Shown here in pieces: positions 60,601 to 64,000 of a DNA stretch of 64,000 bases; position 1 is the first letter of the stretch; the number at the start of each line of letters is the position of its first letter. The stretch lies in the NCBI GenBank assembly GCA_026874595.1, contig CM049317.1, forward strand, positions 20,835,882-20,899,881, in the 5' to 3' direction. A model generated the notes under the pieces. The model was not told where the DNA came from. It saw nothing but the letters and a program-made list of their open reading frames with translations, and did no database searches. Both the position numbers and the translations under genes were made by a program. Origin of the DNA: Sipunculus nudus. Lineage: Eukaryota; Annelida; Sipuncula; Golfingiida; Sipunculidae.

Positions 60601-63600
60601 AAGAATTTAGTTACCTCTTTTCTGTCTATCACTTCGGTATATTCTGCCGCCGGTGTTATACTTTGATCCGACTTCCAACTAAATTTAAGGTTTATTCTGA
60701 AGTTTTGTAATTTTTTCTTCCCATTCCCTGTGACAACGAATTCTGCAACCATTCTTCCTGGCTGTCCGGCAGTTGAAGTGAGCAACTGGCTCAATTTCAT
60801 TTCCTAGCAAACGTGCAAATCAGACAATTCAAGCCATACTCTGCATCCTATGTATCGCAACTATGAAAATAGCATCCTTTTAACATCGTATTTCGACTAT
60901 GATATGATGAATCCGCCGTTAATGTTCGATACAAGTGCTTAAATTATCAGCACAAAGATATAATACTTTTCCTTTCGTGTTCAATACTAGTGTAAAATAT
61001 ATCTCACCTATCCAATAGTTAATTATCCTTTAATGTTCGATACAAAGGCAATGTATATCTCAACTATCATCTACTTCATTGTCCTTTAATGTTCGATAGA
61101 TTCTTATAAGTTTTGATATTAAATAACATCAAGTATGCCTATCATTATAAAAACCAAGAAAAGACAGATTCCTCTTACCCTGGATGTAGTTCCTTTGATC
61201 TGCAGAACGTGGTCATCCAGTGAGAGTTCCGTGTGTAGCGCATACTGCTTGTTGAGCTCTTTTTCAGGGAGGTCAAGATGAAGGTCTTTTCTAATCACAA
61301 CACCTTTTGTATTATGAGCCAGATCCTGTGTGAAAATTATGTGACATTATTGTAAAATTACAGTCACAGATGATTACAAAATTGTAAAAAAAATGCACAG
61401 ATGTTGTAATGCTTAAATTACCATTATCTAGAATTTTTGGTAATAGTACCAGTTTTTCGCAAACTATTGCTGCATAGAAAATAATCCTAGCTTGAACACG
61501 GATTAGCAAATAAACAAAAATATGTAGCTTCATTTTTATCAAATCAAATATTTGATCAATTCATTCTGTTCTTAACGTGTTTCATTCAAACACGCACAAC
61601 TTTCTTTAGACACAAATACAAACAGAGAATTGGTAGACGGATAACGGTGAAAATCAACATAATTTTTTTATTGCAGAAGGTATCAGGGGTAAGATCTTTG
61701 GCCATTTGTATTATAAGAAGGGGGTTATAAGACGAACCAGATTTTGGAAGAAGACACCAAGATCTGATATAGATTTTTAACAGTACTTTAGTGGCTTGGA
61801 AGAGCCAAATGATAACTGCTTGAAGCAAAATCAAATGAAATTGCACCCACCCTCGGTGCGCGCCTTCTGATAGATTTATATAGTGCATTACAATACTAAC
61901 AGGGAAGGTGTTATTTTAATCATCTGAAAAACTGATTTATGAAAACCTATAAAGGAAGAGAATGAAAAAATTATGTTTTTATTAACATTATAAAATTAAA
62001 CATTATATGCTATTATCCGATATACAGTTTTAAAAGGAACGAATGAAATACCCCGTCTCCTTTTAACTAAGTTGGGAAGCCATATCCTTCTGTTAAGATA
62101 ATATTTATGGTGGAAATTGACGCTGTAATTGTAAAGGCAAAACAATTATGTAAAATTAACATAAGTGTTTATATTTATTTGATGATACATACTTTGTAGA
62201 GTATTTTCGTTATACAGAATTTATGTGATTAAAAGATATATAACATAAAAATTACCTCTATGTCGTAATGTATATCAGAATACGGTTGGGCTTTTAGTGC
62301 GTATATCCTCAACGTTATCTCATCATGGCTGGCGCGCCCCGTCGCCATCTTGTGAAACTCGGCCACCAGGACTGCCGTCAGACCAGTGGGTTCCGAATCG
62401 ACCTCACTTCCTTCGGCGGCGAAGGACATAAGGGGTTGGAATGGCTCTCTTGAAAGTGTGTGGGCCACCCCACCGTCCATGGAAGCCCGGGGGATATCCA
62501 ACGTCCCTGGAGATATTGGTCTGTTTTTCGCTTCCTCTTTTCCCCACCAAAGATACCGGTCTCCTTTATTCTGTAATAAATACATTAAATAATCAATAAT
62601 CAAAGTTTTAATTAACATATTAATGGTCCAAAACACAATTTTGAACGCTAGGTATAGAACTAGGTAAAGCCTACGCATACTTGCACAATGATGTAGAGTA
62701 ACAATTTTAGAACTAATATTACATTTAACACGTTAAATATAAATCTACAACATATATATATATATATATAAAAATACGTTACCGCGAATATTACTTCAGT
62801 TACAGTTTGTTCATGACTAAATTAGTGAAATCGATCTGTAGATGGATAAAATCTATATGTATGAACCTAGGGCGAATAAGGCGGTTATTATCTATGTACA
62901 ATTTACCATAAAATACTTGACTAACTCTCTTCTAAAGATAACAAAATATCAAAATATGTATAATATTATTTTCTTCACCTCCTTCAACACTTCCCATCCT
63001 GCCGTTTTTAGATTTATCAAACGAACTCACTTTTCCTCTGCTTCTCTTCCACAGAATGTATCCAAGTATAGCGATAATAGCAATGAAGACAATCACGCCA
63101 ATCACAATACCCGCTATCGCACCCCCGGAAAGGCCGCTAGGGGGCGTTGTAAAATTGACTGCAGCCATACCTGTAGGAAAAAAATACAACTGTACTTAGA
63201 TTCCGTACTATTCTTATACATCAATAAACATAGTTCAGAATTAATAAACTAATTGATCAGTTGCAGTAGGAATTATAAAGAAAAATATTCATTCGCAGTT
63301 TCCGCCAAAAGATACATAAAAAAAACTGCTGTAAAATAATTTATGAAATAGATGAATGTTATAATTTACATATATAATGAGGTTTATTCGACAATATAAA
63401 ATTACCTCCATGAGATAACGATAAATACAGACTAGAGTTAAAGGGATTTAATATGTTTTAACCGATAGATAAAAGATTAATTAAAACACACACAAAAAAT
63501 GATGAACAAACTGCTTTATTCATTCCTAGTATACACTCACTTGGACTGTTGGCGGTAATCCTGGCAGACGTTGGAGGATCTGTCTTCTTGAGTACCGTCG

Positions 63601-63651
63601 TACTTTCAGTTGTTTTATATTCCGTTTTTGTCGTCATCGTTGTTAAATTAG
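57656..63651 (-). CDS. Single-pass membrane protein gene (3' portion, at least 11 exons)
   Basis: Minus-strand exons: 63651-63541, 63170-62979, 62560-62256, 61325-61179, 60803-60615, 60516-60382, 59988-59908, 59504-59439 (or on to a stop at 59409), 58894-58517, 58025-57909, 57691-57656. All have AG/GT borders and one open frame joins them. The product has a Thr-rich extracellular stalk, one membrane helix followed by KRSRGK, then a cytoplasmic region of about 200 residues with mixed charge, then a disordered Ser/Gln/Glu-rich tail. The eight exons from 61325 leftward are all multiples of three in phase 0. The ectodomain lies past the right edge, so the family is not known; adhesion or receptor roles would be guesses. 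Confidence 0.75.
57909..58025 (-). CDS. Exon: disordered tail, 39 codons
   Basis: Acceptor TTTGCTGCAG-type, donor TTCAAG|GTAAGTTG, phase 0. It begins QKVETEVAVKP, echoing the QKELEL start of the previous exon, so the two may derive from one duplicated exon. Confidence 0.7.
58517..58894 (-). CDS. Exon: disordered tail, 126 codons
   Basis: Acceptor AAAAATGTAG, donor AAAGAC|GTAAGTGC, phase 0 at both ends. The peptide begins QKELELSQTTGSEEKSP and is rich in Ser, Thr, Asn, Glu and Gln with no hydrophobic core, typical of an intrinsically disordered tail. Confidence 0.72.
59409..59504 (-). CDS. Exon: alternative last coding exon or 22-codon internal exon
   Basis: Acceptor ATTCTTGTAG. The frame RQGSFSSFRSAPVTRR...QTQ reaches a possible donor (CACAG|GTAGAC, exon end 59439). 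If unspliced it continues nine codons to TAA at 59411-59409, giving a short isoform ending EAEES. Confidence 0.65.
   Translation of the reverse strand, partial: RQGSFSSFRSAPVTRRTEQQTQVDTQEAEES
59908..59988 (-). CDS. Exon: cytoplasmic, 27 codons
   Basis: Acceptor TTCTTTTGACAG, donor TTGTCT|GTAAGTTA, phase 0 at both ends. Small polar exon (AQAKHSNSNATISLPPTARL). Confidence 0.68.
60382..60516 (-). CDS. Exon: cytoplasmic, 45 codons
   Basis: Acceptor CATACCACAG, donor GGAGGAG|GTAATG, phase 0 at both ends. Basic, Pro/Ser-rich (KMERSPLRPMSDPPSKLSRT), probably a flexible linker with possible phosphorylation sites. Confidence 0.7.
60615..60803 (-). CDS. Exon: cytoplasmic, 63 codons
   Basis: Acceptor TTTGCTAG, donor AGAG|GTAACT, phase 0 at both ends. 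Contains MVAEFVVTGNGKKKLQNFRI and FSWKSDQSITP, alternating hydrophobic residues that suggest beta strands. It may fold with the previous exon. Confidence 0.78.
61179..61325 (-). CDS. Exon: cytoplasmic, 49 codons
   Basis: Acceptor TTTCACACAG, donor CAGG|GTAAGAGG, phase 0 at both ends. Reads DLAHNTKGVVIRKDLHL and continues to LQIKGTTSR, a strongly charged, globular-looking stretch. Confidence 0.78.
62256..62560 (-). CDS. Exon: juxtamembrane cytoplasmic domain
   Basis: Encodes DRYLWWGKEE... through SREPFQPLMSF and LRIYALKAQPYSDIHYDIE, about 101 codons, donor GAG|GTAAT. The obvious acceptor (TTTATTACAG, exon from 62570) would put the frame out and give an immediate TAA after the previous exon. 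The AG ten bases further in (AAAGGAG|ACC) keeps the frame and is used here. The choice needs transcript data. Confidence 0.7.
62752..62770. repeat. (AT)n microsatellite in an intron
   Basis: Short AT run between the transmembrane exon and the following exon. Confidence 0.9.
62979..63170 (-). CDS. Exon: transmembrane helix and stop-transfer
   Basis: Acceptor TTTTTTCCTACAG and donor GGAG|GTGAAG. It encodes NFTTPPSGLSGG, then a hydrophobic helix (AGIVIGVIVFIAIIAILGY), then LWKRSRGK, giving an outside-to-inside topology by the positive-inside rule. The helix start has GxxxG-type glycines (GGAIAGIVIG), which often mediate helix packing. Confidence 0.85.
63541..63651 (-). CDS. Exon: Thr-rich extracellular stalk
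   Basis: Acceptor CTTGCAG|CT and donor CCAA|GTGAGTG. It reads NLTTMTTKTEYKTTESTT and continues with PPTSARITANSPS, a mucin-like stalk with likely O-glycosylation. It enters in phase 1 and leaves in phase 1, matching the next exon (A|GT makes Ser). Confidence 0.75.
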
Positions 63652-64000
63652 CTGCAAGTTATACATTGAAACATCAATAATGATCACGTAAAAGGTTCAG
63701 ATGAAGGAATTATGTGTTTGGATGTCATTAACTATGTATTACATAAGACTCTTACAAATGCAGAATAGTGTACACCTCGTGAATCATTTCAATAACAGCA
63801 ACAACATATGATGTTAAAAAGCGTTTGAAAATATATTAACTTCGGTATCAATGAGTTACAAGATATCACACATTGCTTTATTTAAATAAGTAAACCAAAC
63901 ATGCCAATATTAACCGTAAAGAAAAAAAAATTATTGCAAAAAGTTTGGCTCAATTTATGCTACCATTCCTAAAACTTGGAAAGTAAACCAAAAGAACATA

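Overview
The window looks like nuclear DNA of an invertebrate animal, most likely a mollusc or another lophotrochozoan. It is AT-rich, full of AT, AC and GATA microsatellites and tRNA-like SINE pieces, and carries introns with clean GT/AG sites. The assignment is inferred from genome texture; no single diagnostic gene fixes the taxon.

The dominant content is a minus-strand array of intronless rhodopsin-class (class A) GPCR genes and their relics, from about 8.4 to 54.7 kb. Three subtypes can be told apart by eye. Type A is an intact gene (10153-11031) with a broken duplicate (15459-16287). Type B has two intact genes (23265-24161 and 33443-34339) and one frameshifted copy (43304-44202). Type C is an intact gene (52097-52987) closer to A than to B. 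All share D2.50, an ERY box, a W-x-P TM6 motif and a short tail with a conserved Cys and a PW end. All lack the usual TM3-ECL2 cysteine pair and the TM5 proline, and carry N-[IV]-F-I-Y in place of NPxxY. The missing disulphide and TM5 proline recall the MECA group (melanocortin, lysolipid, cannabinoid, adenosine receptors); the ligand is unknown.

The type B genes sit in three head-to-tail units of about 10 kb (16128-25918, 25919-36074, 36075-45215). Each unit joint falls inside the type A pseudogene, so units 2 and 3 open with the same amino-terminal GPCR stub. Each unit also holds an older ruined GPCR and nested internal duplications. Two further type B-like relics (about 45.56-45.91 and 53.93-54.70 kb) show the array was once larger.

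The left 8 kb holds microsatellites, a decayed GC-rich repeat family and no convincing gene. From 46 to 51.5 kb come SINE-like copies, a decayed CTGCT-rich array, a reverse transcriptase scrap and three weak single-exon candidates. A 638-bp solo LTR with a 5-bp target duplication lies at 55000-55637.

From 57.6 to 63.7 kb a different, intron-rich gene runs on the minus strand. It encodes the Thr-rich stalk, transmembrane helix and long cytoplasmic tail of a single-pass membrane protein, in at least eleven exons; its ectodomain lies beyond the right edge.
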